A DNA stretch of 64,000 nt from Thermodesulfatator atlanticus DSM 21156. Lineage in GTDB: Bacteria; Desulfobacterota; Thermodesulfobacteria; Thermodesulfobacteriales; Thermodesulfatatoraceae. Below the pieces are notes generated by a model. The model saw only the letters and a program-made list of their open reading frames with translations. It was not told the DNA's origin and searched no databases. Shown in pieces: positions 7,977 through 16,978 of this stretch. The stretch spans positions 1 through 64,000 of the forward strand of contig NZ_ATXH01000011.1 of the NCBI RefSeq assembly GCF_000421585.1, given 5' to 3'. Every line of letters starts with the position of its first letter. The first letter of the stretch is position 1. The position numbers were made by a program, and so were the translations under genes.

Positions 7977-8085
7977 GGCATACAACGCCAGACATCGTTG
8001 GGGATCCGTTCCTATTTTTCGTTTCGAAAAAATAGGAACGAATCCCAGAAAGCATTATCGACTAAAACATGCTCCCATTAATAAT
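7977..8085. repeat. Palindromic element, copy D (inverted orientation)
   Basis: The core is 'GGATCCGTTCCTATTTTTCG' (8002) to 'AATAGGAACGAATCC' (8045). The left flank 'CGCCAGACATCGTTGG' and right flank 'TAAAACATGCTCCCATTAAT' are the reverse complements of the right and left flanks of copy B, so this copy is inserted in the opposite orientation. It ends just before the AAGGAGG ribosome site of the chlI-like gene. Confidence 0.85.
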
Positions 8086-8099
8086 CAAGGAGGTTTTAG

Positions 8100-9089
8100 A
8101 TGAAACGCTTTGTATATCCCTTTGCCGCTATTGTGGGGCAGGATGAGATGAAACTTGCCCTCATCTTGAATATCATCGATCCCTCGCTTGGGGGAGTACT
8201 TATTCGTGGTGAAAAGGGGACAGGCAAATCAACCATCGTGCGCTCCCTGGCGGACATCCTCCCTGAAATAGAAGTGGTTGAGGGGTGTCCTTTTTCCTGC
8301 GATCCTTCCCAACCTGAGGAATGGTGTCCTGAGTGCCAGAGACGCTTTAAAGAAGAAGGCAGCCTTCCCAAAATTCGTCGCAAGGTGCGGGTGGTGGACC
8401 TTCCCCTTTCCGCTACCGAAGACCGCTTGGTAGGCACCATCGACATTGAACGAGCCTTGAAAACCGGGGAAAAACACTTTGAGCCCGGCATCCTGGCGGC
8501 TGCCCACCGCGGTATCCTTTACGTGGACGAAGTAAATCTCCTTGAGGACCACCTGGTGGACCTCCTGTTAGACGTTGCCGCCATGGGGGTAAACTATGTG
8601 GAGCGCGAGGGCATAAGCTTTACGCACCCGGCTCGCTTTGTGCTGGTGGGTACTATGAACCCTGAAGAGGGCGAACTTCGCCCTCAGCTCCTTGACCGCT
8701 TTGGCCTTTGCGTACAGGTAGAGGGTTTGAAAGACCCGAAAGAGCGCGTGCGCATTATAGAGCGTCGCATGGCCTTTGAAAATGATCCCGAGGCCTTTCA
8801 GCGTGAATTTGCCGCGGAAAACCAGGCCCTTGCCGAGCGTATAGTTAAGGCCAAAGAGCGCTTAAAAGACATATCCCTTCCCGATGAAATGCTTTATGAA
8901 GTGGCCAAACGCCTCATTACGCTAGGTATTGATGGCCATCGCGGGGACCTGACCGTTATCAAAGCAGCCCGGGCCCACGCTGCCTTTTGTGGGCGCGATG
9001 AGGTAACCGAAGAAGACCTGAAAGTGGCTGAGGCTATTGCGCTTCCTCACCGCCTGCGCCGTCGTCCCTTTGAAGACGTGGGGTTTTAA
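8100..9089 (+). CDS. Magnesium-chelatase ChlI/BchI-like AAA+ ATPase
   Basis: 329 residues, the normal length for ChlI/BchI. Walker A is GEKGTGKST (37-45), Walker B '[11 protein letters not shown]', and sensor/arginine regions '[20 protein letters not shown]' and '[14 protein letters not shown]' are as in the family. Cys 63, 67, 76 and 79 (CPFSC...CPEC) lie in the BchI insertion after Walker A and could bind metal or act as a redox switch. It should form a hexameric motor with the ChlD-like protein and drive metal insertion by a large subunit encoded elsewhere. A strong AAGGAGG lies 7 bases before the ATG. It is separated from the chlD-like gene by 380 bases of repeats, so co-transcription is not assured. 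Confidence 0.88.
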   Translation: MKRFVYPFAAIVGQDEMKLALILNIIDPSLGGVLIRGEKGTGKSTIVRSLADILPEIEVVEGCPFSCDPSQPEEWCPECQRRFKEEGSLPKIRRKVRVVDLPLSATEDRLVGTIDIERALKTGEKHFEPGILAAAHRGILYVDEVNLLEDHLVDLLLDVAAMGVNYVEREGISFTHPARFVLVGTMNPEEGELRPQLLDRFGLCVQVEGLKDPKERVRIIERRMAFENDPEAFQREFAAENQALAERIVKAKERLKDISLPDEMLYEVAKRLITLGIDGHRGDLTVIKAARAHAAFCGRDEVTEEDLKVAEAIALPHRLRRRPFEDVGF

Positions 9090-9149
9090 ACAGGATATTT
9101 TTTTAGAAATAATTACGGGGCAGGCAAGGAAGTGTCAGACAGGGGTAAG

Positions 9150-9235
9150 TTGTCATCCTGAGCCTAAGGCGAAGGATCCGTATCATCGACCTGTGGATGC
9201 TCCGGTACGCTGTCTTCTTGATAGAGCTATACTGA
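9150..9235. repeat. Dispersed CATCCTGAG/GAAGGATCC repeat
   Basis: 'TTGTCATCCTGAGCC', 'GGCGAAGGATCCG' and 'CTGTGGATGCTCCGG' match the copies at 362-482 and 56160-56275, with divergence. It lies between the convergent chlI-like and histidine kinase genes. Confidence 0.6.
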
Positions 9236-9242
9236 GACCAAG

Positions 9243-9331
9243 GGATCCGTTCCCTTTTTTCGAAACGAAAAATAGGAACGGATCCAAGCGTTTGTGTTTT
9301 GCAATACTGATTTCGGCAATTTGGCAAAGGT
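9243..9331. repeat. Palindromic element, copy E, with second-type flank
   Basis: The core runs from 'GGATCCGTTCCCTTTTTTCG' to 'AATAGGAACGGATCC' (9285). The right flank 'AAGCGTTTGTGTTTTGCAAT' and 'TTCGGCAATTTGGCAAAGG' matches the flank at 4355-4405. It lies between two converging genes and could terminate both. Confidence 0.8.
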
Positions 9332-10399
9332 TTATACTGGTGGGATGGGATAGAACATTTTAATTGGGAGTTCCATAGCCACCGTGGTCCCCCTTCCAGG
9401 AGAACTGAAAAGATGTAATTGGCCTCCGTGGGCTTCGACTACTTTTTGGGCATAAAAAAGCCCGAACCCAGTTCCTCCTGGTTTGGTAGTAAAGAAAGGA
9501 AGAGTGGCTTTTTCAAGGATATCCTTTGGCATTCCAACGCCTTCATCTCTAATTACCACGGCAATAGTGTCATAACATAGCTTTGTCTCTAAATAAATTT
9601 TTCCTTCTTTTTCTTTCATTGCTTCTTTTGCATTTTCAAGGACTTCTTTAATCGCTTGCTTGAGTAATTCTTCATCAAGAAACATTTCCGGTATATCAGG
9701 TTCTAAGTTGACTACTAACGAAATGTTATCAGGGAGATGTCTTTCAAATTCTTCAGCTATTTCTTTAATCAATTTATTGATATTACATAATTTTAGTTTT
9801 AATTGTAATGGTTTGCAAACAAATGTAAGCCTTGCCATGAATTTTTCCAGTCTTTCTACTTCATGGATAATGGCATTTAAATATGTATGTACTTTAGGTG
9901 GTAAGTTTTCAATTTTTCCAATTTTGCGGCATAGTCCTCCAATAACAAGAAGAGGATTTCTGATTTCGTGGGCTAAATGTGCGATAATATCAATGTTTAG
10001 TTTTATTCCTTCTAGTTGTTGTAATCTTCTTTCATATAAGTTTTTTTCTCTAAGTATTGTTATAACTTCCCAGAATAGTTTAGCGCCTAAATGATCTATT
10101 ACTTTGGTGTTTTTAGGTTTGGTGCGGTATATTTCTTCTAAAACTTCATCAGAGCCCGTAAGTTCAATTATGAGATCAATGTGGGGAAATTTTTTAAAAA
10201 ATTCTTTGTAATCAGTGGTTACAAAATAGCCTTTTCTTTTAGCGTATAAAAATCCAGGAGCTTTGGGATTTATATCGGCAACTCCCAATATGTTGAGGTG
10301 CAAGTGCTTGGGTTCATATTCTTCCAACAAGGATAATAGTTCTCGGCAACCCTTCCCACCGCCAACTATAACTACATCTACTTCGTAAGGTTCATGCAA
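9332..10399 (-). CDS. Sensor histidine kinase with N-terminal Rossmann-like domain
   Basis: 355 residues, soluble. Residues 1-115 resemble an NAD(P)-binding Rossmann fold: 'VDVVIVGGGKGCRELL' (strand and glycine loop), 'LGVADINPKAPGF' (acidic end of strand 2) and 'IDLIIELTGSDEV'. Next come a short coiled coil and a kinase core: H-box 'AHEIRNPLLVIGG' with H144, N-box 'EVLENAKEAM', G1 'DEGVGMP', F-box 'FFTTKPGGTGFGL'. It should autophosphorylate and pass phosphate to a regulator not encoded next to it. What it senses is unknown; a nucleotide or redox ligand is a guess. The start is TTG 10399 with a GAGGGG about 9 bases upstream. Confidence 0.85.
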   Translation of the reverse strand: MHEPYEVDVVIVGGGKGCRELLSLLEEYEPKHLHLNILGVADINPKAPGFLYAKRKGYFVTTDYKEFFKKFPHIDLIIELTGSDEVLEEIYRTKPKNTKVIDHLGAKLFWEVITILREKNLYERRLQQLEGIKLNIDIIAHLAHEIRNPLLVIGGLCRKIGKIENLPPKVHTYLNAIIHEVERLEKFMARLTFVCKPLQLKLKLCNINKLIKEIAEEFERHLPDNISLVVNLEPDIPEMFLDEELLKQAIKEVLENAKEAMKEKEGKIYLETKLCYDTIAVVIRDEGVGMPKDILEKATLPFFTTKPGGTGFGLFYAQKVVEAHGGQLHLFSSPGRGTTVAMELPIKMFYPIPPV

Positions 10400-10420
10400 A
10401 GGGGTTACCCCTCAAAGCAA

Positions 10421-10533
10421 TTTATTAACAGGAGCATTTTTTAGTCAACATTCCTTCCTGCATCCGTTCCCATTTGTTAGTTTCGAAAAAAAGGGAACAG
10501 GGATCGGTCGGGCTTTTAATGCCCGTTAATAAA
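10421..10533. repeat. Palindromic element, copy F (full-length, diverged core)
   Basis: The ends are TTTATTAAC (10421) and GTTAATAAA (10525-10533), an exact 9-bp inverted pair that differs from the TATTAAT ends of copy B. Inside are 'AGGAGCATTTTTTAGTCAAC' on the left and 'GGGCTTTTAATGCCC' on the right. The core 'CATCCGTTCCCATTTGTTAG' to 'AAAAAGGGAACAGGGATC' is less perfect. Confidence 0.8.
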
Positions 10534-10584
10534 TATCTTTTATCATAAAATGAAAATTTGGTGGAAGATTTTTTAAGGTCAAGG

Positions 10585-10627
10585 GGCTCCGTTCCTATTT
10601 TTCGTTCTAAAAAATAGGAACGGAGCC
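10585..10627. repeat. Palindromic element, copy G (compensated core)
   Basis: Arms GGCTCCGTTCCTATTTTT and AAAAATAGGAACGGAGCC pair perfectly. Where other copies have GGATCC at both ends, here GGCTCC pairs with GGAGCC, a two-sided change that keeps the stem. It lies just 3' of the chemoreceptor gene and could act as a terminator. Confidence 0.85.
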
Positions 10628-10671
10628 TGTAACGAGTTTTTGCAAAGCTCTCGAAATATGTACGAATCTGC

Positions 10672-12669
10672 TTAAAGTTTGAATTTTTTAAGAGATGCCT
10701 CAAGTGTAGCTGCCACTTTTTTCAAAGAATGTGATGTCTGCTGGACTTCATGGGCGTTATTGGCAGTTTTTTCTGAGATTTTATGCATTTTTTCTGCTAA
10801 GTTAGCAATTTCGTCTGTTTCTTCTCTGGTGCGCTGGGCTTGATCACTTATTTCCGCAACTGTTGCGGTTTGCTCTTCAATACTTGCGGCCACTGAGGCT
10901 GCCGCTTCTACTATCTGGTCCATGGTTTCTCTGGTGTTTTCAATGGCCTCAGAGACCATTTTGACGTGGTTTTGTAATTCATATACAATGCGGTCTATTT
11001 CTTCTACTGAATCTCCTGTCTGTTTGGCCAATTCTTTGACCTCATTTGCTACTACGGCGAAGCCTTTGCCTGCTTCTCCTGCTCTAGCAGCCTCTATAGA
11101 TGCGTTTAATGCTAGTAGATTCGTCTGATCTGCAATAGTGCCTATCAATTTGCTAACTTCTCCAATTTTTTCTGAGGCCTCTACTAAATGTTTTGAAATA
11201 CTAGAGGCATGTTCTAGTTTTTCTCGTGCTTCTTGAGCTATTTGGGTGGAATTTGATGTGTTTTTAGAAATTTCATTTATAGCTGTAGTAATTTCTTCTA
11301 TAGAAATAGCCATTTGCTTGACAAATTCTTTAGCCTGTTCGGCAAGCTTGTATATTTTTGTCGAGCTTGTTTCTGCTTCACCTGCAGAAGATGCCATTTC
11401 GTCTGCTACCTTTTCCATTTTACTGGCGTTTTTCATGAGTTTTTCTGATGCTTCTTTTGTCTTTAAAATCATGTCATTTACTTTGGTAATGGCTTCTCTA
11501 AGTAGGTTTTGAATTTGACTTATTTCGTCTTTATCATTGGTTTGTGAGATGTTGTCAATAGATAAGTTTCCTTTAGCAATGTTTTCAATACTTTTGTTTA
11601 GTGTAAGAAATTTCTCTTTTATGAAGTGGTTGAGGAATCGGCAGGTTGATAAGCTAAAAACAAAGCATATGGCTATTATGCTTATTATAATATTTAGGTA
11701 GGAATTCATTTTTTCTTCTAAGGATTTTGCCTGATGGTTGATTTTTTTGTTCATCTGGCTTAATATGTTCTGTATTTCAGATTCCAATAGTTTTTCTGAC
11801 GTTTTTAGGTTTTTTGAGGCTAAATTTTTTGCCTTTTTAAGCTCAATAATTTTTCTTTTTGTTTCTATTGTTTTCTTGGTTTCTCTTACCAGTTTTTTGC
11901 TGTTTTCTTTGATTTGATTTATTGTTGCGATGTCTTCCCTGGATAGTTTTATAAGTATCTTGTTTATTTTTTGTTCTAAGGCATTTACCTGGCTTATCCT
12001 TGGTGTCAGGTAGTCTTTATCTTCTATTGTGGTAATTTGGGGGATGATTGTCATCAGCGTTGCACAGGCGTTTTGTAATTCTTTTAAATTGGAAATAGTC
12101 GGATAGTCTTCGTTTAGTATTTTTTGTATGGCTATTGTTGTTTGGTTTTGGTTTCTGTTGTTTATCACTTTTTGGTTTTCTATTAACATTTTTGTTTCGA
12201 TGTCATCTATTGTTTCTAGGAGGGCTTTCCTTAATTTTGCAAAAATAAGAGTTGTTTTTCTGTTTTGATCTTTCCAGTTGTTTTGTTCTTTTATGAGTTC
12301 TGTTTTAAGACGGGCTAGATTAATAAGTCTTTGTTTTGTTGCTTGTATAGCTTCCTTTGGTAATAAGTTTTCTAAGTCTTTTAATAATTTTTCGGCTTTT
12401 TGTAAATTGATATTTATTTGTTGTTCGCTTTTAGCATTTGCTATTTGTTCAGAGATTGCTTTTAATGCTTGAATCTTTTGAGCAGTATAGATTGGCGATG
12501 TTTTTTCGTCTTCATCGCTAATTAGTGTCGCAACAGAATGAAATCCTGTTATGCCTAGCTTCATTCCTTTGTAAGATACTAGACCAACTATGGTAAATGA
12601 TAAAATTGTAATTAAGAAAAATATGCAAAGAGTTTTTAAAATTCCTAATTTACCTATAATGCTTTTCAT
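10672..12669 (-). CDS. Methyl-accepting chemotaxis protein
   Basis: 665 residues. A membrane helix near 12-32 is followed by a long, helical, Lys/Glu/Asn-rich periplasmic part (about 35-330), a second membrane helix ('[15 protein letters not shown]'), a HAMP region and the cytoplasmic signalling domain. The CheA/CheW-binding hairpin '[20 protein letters not shown]' and '[13 protein letters not shown]' is canonical. The periplasmic part is all-helical and larger than a 4-helix bundle, suggesting a tandem bundle that docks a binding protein. The gene for a periplasmic binding protein ends 12 bases upstream in the same direction, so the pair probably forms a two-part chemoreceptor. The coding strand is A-rich. 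Confidence 0.93.
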   Translation of the reverse strand: MKSIIGKLGILKTLCIFFLITILSFTIVGLVSYKGMKLGITGFHSVATLISDEDEKTSPIYTAQKIQALKAISEQIANAKSEQQININLQKAEKLLKDLENLLPKEAIQATKQRLINLARLKTELIKEQNNWKDQNRKTTLIFAKLRKALLETIDDIETKMLIENQKVINNRNQNQTTIAIQKILNEDYPTISNLKELQNACATLMTIIPQITTIEDKDYLTPRISQVNALEQKINKILIKLSREDIATINQIKENSKKLVRETKKTIETKRKIIELKKAKNLASKNLKTSEKLLESEIQNILSQMNKKINHQAKSLEEKMNSYLNIIISIIAICFVFSLSTCRFLNHFIKEKFLTLNKSIENIAKGNLSIDNISQTNDKDEISQIQNLLREAITKVNDMILKTKEASEKLMKNASKMEKVADEMASSAGEAETSSTKIYKLAEQAKEFVKQMAISIEEITTAINEISKNTSNSTQIAQEAREKLEHASSISKHLVEASEKIGEVSKLIGTIADQTNLLALNASIEAARAGEAGKGFAVVANEVKELAKQTGDSVEEIDRIVYELQNHVKMVSEAIENTRETMDQIVEAAASVAASIEEQTATVAEISDQAQRTREETDEIANLAEKMHKISEKTANNAHEVQQTSHSLKKVAATLEASLKKFKL

Positions 12670-12681
12670 TTTTACTACCTC

Positions 12682-13815
12682 CTATAAACTAACAGGTTTG
12701 AATTTTCCGTTTTTGATTTCTGTAATATAGACCTTTTCAAATCCCTGATGATCAGTAGGCGAAAATGTTATTTTGTCATTAAGCCCTGGATCAAAACCTT
12801 TTAAGCTTTCTGCGGCGCGAATTATACTTTCACGAGTAAGAGGGCCTTCTTCGCTTGCTTTTTTGAGTATTGCTACCAAGGTCTTTGCTGCTAAAAATCC
12901 TTCAAGACTTACGAAGCCCGGTTCAAAGTCTGGATGATAACGTTCCATGATGCGTTGATATTCCGCTACCGCGGGGATAGAAGCATCCCATGGGAAAGGA
13001 ACAACCTGCGTAATCAGGACACCATCTCCTTCCTTTCCTAGTTCTCTGGCAAGGGCTTTACTTCCTACAAAGGAAATATTGATGAATTTAGCATTTTTTA
13101 ATCCGAATTTTTTGGCAGCCTTTATAAAAGCAGCACACGGTTTGTAAGCTCCAATCAAAACAATGGCTTCTGGTTTTAGGAGACTCATTTGGTATGCTGC
13201 TTTTTTAACAGCGAGAGTGTTGCGGGGGTAGGTAGCCTCTCCGAAAATGGAAAGGCCCCGTTTTTCCATAGCAATCTTTAGGCCTGCAAGGCCAGCCCTT
13301 CCAAAGGAGTCGTCCTGGTAAAAAATGGCTATTTTTTTGAGCCCAAGTTTGTCAACTAAATAATGGACCATGGCTTCTGTTTCCATGTAGTAAGAGGCAC
13401 GAAGGTTAAATACATGGCGCTTTACGGGATTTCTTAAAAATTCAGCGCCTGTAAAAGGGAAAAAGAAGGGAATTTTTTCCCTTTCGATAATAGGGACTAC
13501 TGCCTTTGAGGTGGGAGTGCCTACGTATCCAGCAAGAAATAAAACCTTGTCCTGGTTTATTAAAAGTTTGGTATTGGTTATGGCGGCGTCTGGCTCATAG
13601 CCGTCGTCACGCACCAAAAATTTTATTTTTTGGCCGCCTATTCCTCCGTTTTCGTTTACATACTGAAAATAAGTTTGGAATCCTTTGCTGTATTCCTTTC
13701 CCAAGAACTTGGCCGGCCCGCTTTGGGCGTTTGACGCCCCGATCAAGATTTCACCCCAGGCATTTCCGGAAAAACACACTAAAAGCCCCAGCCATAACCA
13801 AACAAGCTTTCTCAT
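12682..13815 (-). CDS. Periplasmic amino-acid-type binding protein (LivK/Peripla_BP_6 family)
   Basis: 377 residues with a Sec signal peptide (about 1-21, ending 'GNAWG'). 'ILIGASNAQSGPAKFLGKEY' and 'YFQYVNENGGIGGQKIKFL' are hallmarks of LivJ/LivK-like type I binding proteins, and 'GYVGTPTSKAVVPI' and 'AIFYQDDSFGRAG' are also typical. Ligands of the family are branched amino acids, amides, urea and similar; the ligand here is open. No permease or ATPase of the LivHMGF type is near. It lies directly upstream of a chemoreceptor, which suggests a sensing rather than an uptake role. CAGGAGGAT precedes the ATG. Confidence 0.9.
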   Translation of the reverse strand: MRKLVWLWLGLLVCFSGNAWGEILIGASNAQSGPAKFLGKEYSKGFQTYFQYVNENGGIGGQKIKFLVRDDGYEPDAAITNTKLLINQDKVLFLAGYVGTPTSKAVVPIIEREKIPFFFPFTGAEFLRNPVKRHVFNLRASYYMETEAMVHYLVDKLGLKKIAIFYQDDSFGRAGLAGLKIAMEKRGLSIFGEATYPRNTLAVKKAAYQMSLLKPEAIVLIGAYKPCAAFIKAAKKFGLKNAKFINISFVGSKALARELGKEGDGVLITQVVPFPWDASIPAVAEYQRIMERYHPDFEPGFVSLEGFLAAKTLVAILKKASEEGPLTRESIIRAAESLKGFDPGLNDKITFSPTDHQGFEKVYITEIKNGKFKPVSL

Positions 13816-13894
13816 AAAAATCCTCCTGAATTACTATTCTTTATTTCTTTTCGTCTCAGAGGGATTAAATGTTAAAAAGGCCAGGAAAAGTTCC

Positions 13895-13922
13895 TTGGAG
13901 TCTCAGCGCAAGGCATTATAAT
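13895..13922 (+). promoter_or_regulatory. Candidate promoter of ribBA-ribH-nusB
   Basis: A perfect -10 TATAAT at 13917-13922 with a weak -35 TTGGAG at 13895-13900, spacing 16. It lies 30 bases before the ribBA start. No FMN riboswitch core is seen between it and the gene. Confidence 0.4.
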
Positions 13923-13951
13923 GAGCAGAAGAATTTTCAGGAGGTTTTTTT

Positions 13952-15166
13952 ATGCCTATAGCCACCATCGAAGAGGCATTAGAAGATATCCGTGCCGGAA
14001 AAATGATAATTGTTACCGATGACGAGGATCGCGAAAACGAAGGTGATCTCGTCATGGCTGCGGAAAAAATTACTCCTGAGGCCATAAACTTTATGGCCAA
14101 GTATGGCCGCGGGCTAATTTGCTTAACCCTTACCCAAGAAGATGCCGAAAGGCTTAAGTTGCAACTTCAGCCGCGTCGTCATGGCACAAAATTCGATACC
14201 GCTTTTACAGTGTCTATCGAAGCCCGTTACGGCGTAACCACAGGGATTTCGGCTTATGATCGCGCTCATACCATAAAAGTCGCAATTGATCCTAAAAGTG
14301 GCCCAGAAGACATCGTAACCCCCGGGCACATTTTTCCCATTATTGCCCGGGAAGGGGGCGTTCTAGTAAGGGCAGGGCATACCGAGGCTTCGGTGGATTT
14401 AGCACGCCTTGCGGGCCTGCGCCCTGCAGGGGTGATTTGCGAGATCATGAATGACGACGGAAGCATGGCCCGTATGCCTGACCTTGAAAAGTTTTCCGAA
14501 GAGCATGGTTTAAAAATCGTCACGATCAAAGATTTAATTGCCTATCGCTTGCGTAACGAGTGCCTAGTCAAGCGGGAGGTAGAAACAAGGCTTCCTACCC
14601 CGTGGGGCGAGTTCAGGCTCATTGCTTATACGAATCTTATTGACCCCTTTACCCACGTGGCGCTGGTGATGGGAGAGGTTACAGATGAGCCTTTGCTAGT
14701 GCGGGTTCACTCAGAGTGTCTTACAGGAGACGTTTTTGGTTCCTTGCGTTGTGATTGTGGCCCCCAGTTAGTACGGGCACTTGAAATGATTTCAGAAGAA
14801 GGGAAGGGCGTTTTGCTTTACCTTCGTCAGGAAGGAAGAGGCATAGGGCTTCTTAACAAACTCAAGGCGTATGTGCTCCAGGACCAAGGAAAAGACACTG
14901 TTGAGGCTAATGAGGCCTTGGGATTTAAACCAGATTTAAGGGATTATGGCATTGGGGCTCAGATTTTGAGGGATCTTGGGGTGAAAAAAATGCGCCTCAT
15001 GACTAATAACCCCAAAAAAATAGTCGGTCTTGCAGGCTATGGCCTTGAAATCGTGGAAAGAGTGCCTATAGAAATAAAACCCCATGATGAAAACTATCGT
15101 TACCTTAAGTGTAAATGTGAAAAAATGGGACATCTATTGACGATCTTTCAAACTAACAAAGCATAA
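13952..15166 (+). CDS. ribBA: Bifunctional 3,4-dihydroxy-2-butanone-4-phosphate synthase / GTP cyclohydrolase II
   Basis: 404 residues, the normal fused length. The N-terminal half holds the DHBP synthase acidic site [10 protein letters not shown] (23-32) and '[13 protein letters not shown]'. The C-terminal half is GTP cyclohydrolase II with zinc ligands C256, C267 and C269 ('[17 protein letters not shown]') and the catalytic '[13 protein letters not shown]'. It makes both precursors of riboflavin. CAGGAGG precedes the ATG. It heads a ribBA-ribH-nusB cluster, a common order; ribD and ribE (riboflavin synthase) are not in the window. Confidence 0.97.
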   Translation: MPIATIEEALEDIRAGKMIIVTDDEDRENEGDLVMAAEKITPEAINFMAKYGRGLICLTLTQEDAERLKLQLQPRRHGTKFDTAFTVSIEARYGVTTGISAYDRAHTIKVAIDPKSGPEDIVTPGHIFPIIAREGGVLVRAGHTEASVDLARLAGLRPAGVICEIMNDDGSMARMPDLEKFSEEHGLKIVTIKDLIAYRLRNECLVKREVETRLPTPWGEFRLIAYTNLIDPFTHVALVMGEVTDEPLLVRVHSECLTGDVFGSLRCDCGPQLVRALEMISEEGKGVLLYLRQEGRGIGLLNKLKAYVLQDQGKDTVEANEALGFKPDLRDYGIGAQILRDLGVKKMRLMTNNPKKIVGLAGYGLEIVERVPIEIKPHDENYRYLKCKCEKMGHLLTIFQTNKA

Positions 15167-15176
15167 CGGAGGCAAT

Positions 15177-15644
15177 ATGGAATATCGCGTTCTAGAGGGT
15201 GAATTCAAAGGGGAAGGCTTAAAATTTGGGATTATCGTAGGACGTTTCAATAGTCTTATCAGTAAAAAGTTGCTTGAAGGGGCTTTAGATGCCCTTTCTC
15301 GTCATGGAGTTTCTAAAGAAGGTGTTGATGTGGTCTGGGTGCCAGGTTCTTTTGAAATTCCGTTAGTGGCCAAAAAGCTTGCTTCTTCGCGCAAGTATGA
15401 CGCCATCATTTGTTTGGGAGTTATTATTCGGGGGGCAACGCCTCATTTTGATTATGTGGCAGCAGAAGCCAGCAAAGGTATAGCCCAGGTTATGCTTGAA
15501 ACCGAGACTCCTATTGCCTTTGGTGTGTTAACCACGGACAATATCGAACAGGCCATTGAGAGAGCCGGGACCAAAGCCGGAAACAAGGGCTTTGATGCCG
15601 CTATGGTGGCTCTTGAGATGGCTAATCTTTTGCGCAAACTCTAA
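15177..15644 (+). CDS. ribH: 6,7-dimethyl-8-ribityllumazine synthase
   Basis: 155 residues, typical for the subunit that condenses the DHBP and pyrimidine precursors into lumazine in the riboflavin pathway. '[20 protein letters not shown]', '[14 protein letters not shown]', '[20 protein letters not shown]' and '[17 protein letters not shown]' are the conserved blocks, including the catalytic His in 'PHFDYV'. GGAGG lies 5 bases before the ATG. The gap to ribBA is 10 bases, and its stop overlaps the nusB start. Confidence 0.97.
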   Translation: MEYRVLEGEFKGEGLKFGIIVGRFNSLISKKLLEGALDALSRHGVSKEGVDVVWVPGSFEIPLVAKKLASSRKYDAIICLGVIIRGATPHFDYVAAEASKGIAQVMLETETPIAFGVLTTDNIEQAIERAGTKAGNKGFDAAMVALEMANLLRKL

Positions 15645-16057
15645 TGGGTGTACGAAGAAAAGCACGCGAAATAGCGGTTCAGATTCTTTATCAGGCCGAT
15701 GTAGCCGGAGTGCCCTTTAAAGAGGCTTTTGCAACCTATGAAGGCTATTTTAATCCTTCGCGCAAAGTCCTTGAGTTTGCAAGAGAATTAGTCGATGGGG
15801 TAGCCCAGCATCAAAAACAAATAGACCAAACCATCGAAGAATTTTCCAAACACTGGAAGCTATCACGTATGTCCGCTATTGATAGGAATATTCTCCGTTT
15901 GGCCACCTATGAATTACTCTTCAGAGAGGATATCCCGCCTAAAGTGTCAATAAACGAAGCCATCGAACTTGCAAAGGCCTTTGGCACAGACGAATCCGCA
16001 GCTTTTGTAAATGGTATCTTAGATGCTATTTATAAGAAAAAACTTAAAGAAAGCTAG
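15644..16057 (+). CDS. nusB: Transcription antitermination factor NusB
   Basis: 137 residues, all helical, of normal length. The N-terminus 'RRKAREIAVQILYQADVAG' and the late motif 'VSINEAIELAKAFG' with 'AAFVNGILDAI' are diagnostic. It binds boxA RNA with S10 (NusE) and promotes rRNA transcription. It starts within the ribH stop codon (TAATG), so translation is coupled. The gene converges with the pilus operon three bases downstream, and no clear terminator separates them. Confidence 0.97.
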   Translation: MGVRRKAREIAVQILYQADVAGVPFKEAFATYEGYFNPSRKVLEFARELVDGVAQHQKQIDQTIEEFSKHWKLSRMSAIDRNILRLATYELLFREDIPPKVSINEAIELAKAFGTDESAAFVNGILDAIYKKKLKES

Positions 16058-16059
16058 CT

Positions 16060-16974
16060 TTATTGGCAAAATCCTTTTTGAAACTCTTGCCAATTTTTAT
16101 TGTGTGGATTTTTCTGTATCATATGAGAGATAATGCTACAGGCTTTTCTATAGTTTTTGAGGTTTAAATAGCACACAACTAAATTTTTAGCGATAATATC
16201 ATCGTTTTTAATTCTAGATGCTTCTTCTAAAACTTTGCAAGCTTTTTTATAGTTGCTATTGATTAAATATATAGCCCCTACGTTATTCAATATGTCAGCC
16301 TTTATTTCATGAGGTAGGTTTGGTTCTGATAAAGCTTTTTGGTAGAAATATAAGGCTTCTTTAAATTGTTTATCTTTCCTTTTTTCTTCTGCTAAAGCTA
16401 ATAAAGTCTTATAGTTTTCCGTATGAACTTCTTTTGCCGGTTTAATATAATGCAGATTGTCTTGATTGTGATGATCATATACTTCCTCTCTGTAGTCCTT
16501 CATTAGTGGTGCTTGTGCTGTATTATGGTTTGAATTTTGTAATAATGTTTTATTAGTTTTGTTTTTTGTGGTTAATTTCTTGTTGTTTTTAATGGTATCC
16601 TTTTTCTTTCTTGTTTTAGTTTCTTTGACTTTACTTGTATTTATGTTGTTTTTTGAGGCTGTCTTTTTCTTTTTTGCCGTACTAGCGATATCTTTCTTTA
16701 TTATTTTTTTATGGCTTTCTGTCTTTGATTTTTCTTTTGCTAATAGGTTTGTTTTTTCTGTGGTTCTCTGGTGTTGAGTTCTGGTTATGGTTGAGTTTTT
16801 CTGATTATATGCTTTGTTTGCTAATAAAATACTTATAATTCCAAGCATTATAGATATGCATGTTATTACTGGATAAATTTTTTTTCTTCTTTGTTCTTTT
16901 CTTTTATTTATATTGCTTTCTATTTTTTTATTATTGTTCTCCAATTTTTTGATGGCTTCAAATAATTTGCTCAT
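16060..16974 (-). CDS. Membrane-anchored TPR protein of the pilus operon (MshN-like)
   Basis: 304 residues. A basic N-terminal tail (1-33), one membrane helix (about 34-52, 'ITCISIMLGIISILLA'), a very Lys/Thr/Asn-rich, low-complexity linker (55-190) and a C-terminal tetratricopeptide part (about 200-300: 'FKEALYFYQKALSEPN', 'ADILNNVGAIYLINSNY', 'VVCYLNLKNY'). Last gene of the pilus operon, 4 bases after the secretin gene. The layout and place fit MshN-type proteins of MSHA systems, but similarity is to architecture only. The coding strand is extremely A-rich. Confidence 0.6.
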   Translation of the reverse strand: MSKLFEAIKKLENNNKKIESNINKRKEQRRKKIYPVITCISIMLGIISILLANKAYNQKNSTITRTQHQRTTEKTNLLAKEKSKTESHKKIIKKDIASTAKKKKTASKNNINTSKVKETKTRKKKDTIKNNKKLTTKNKTNKTLLQNSNHNTAQAPLMKDYREEVYDHHNQDNLHYIKPAKEVHTENYKTLLALAEEKRKDKQFKEALYFYQKALSEPNLPHEIKADILNNVGAIYLINSNYKKACKVLEEASRIKNDDIIAKNLVVCYLNLKNYRKACSIISHMIQKNPHNKNWQEFQKGFCQ

Positions 16975-16978
16975 TTTA

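Noticed and set aside
10400-10412. AGGGGTTACCCCT palindrome as operator for the kinase gene
   Set aside because: Only 13 bases, directly at the start codon, and single; too little to support a binding site.
13816-13951. FMN riboswitch before ribBA
   Set aside because: The gap of 136 bases has none of the conserved FMN aptamer blocks, and most of it is upstream of the likely promoter.
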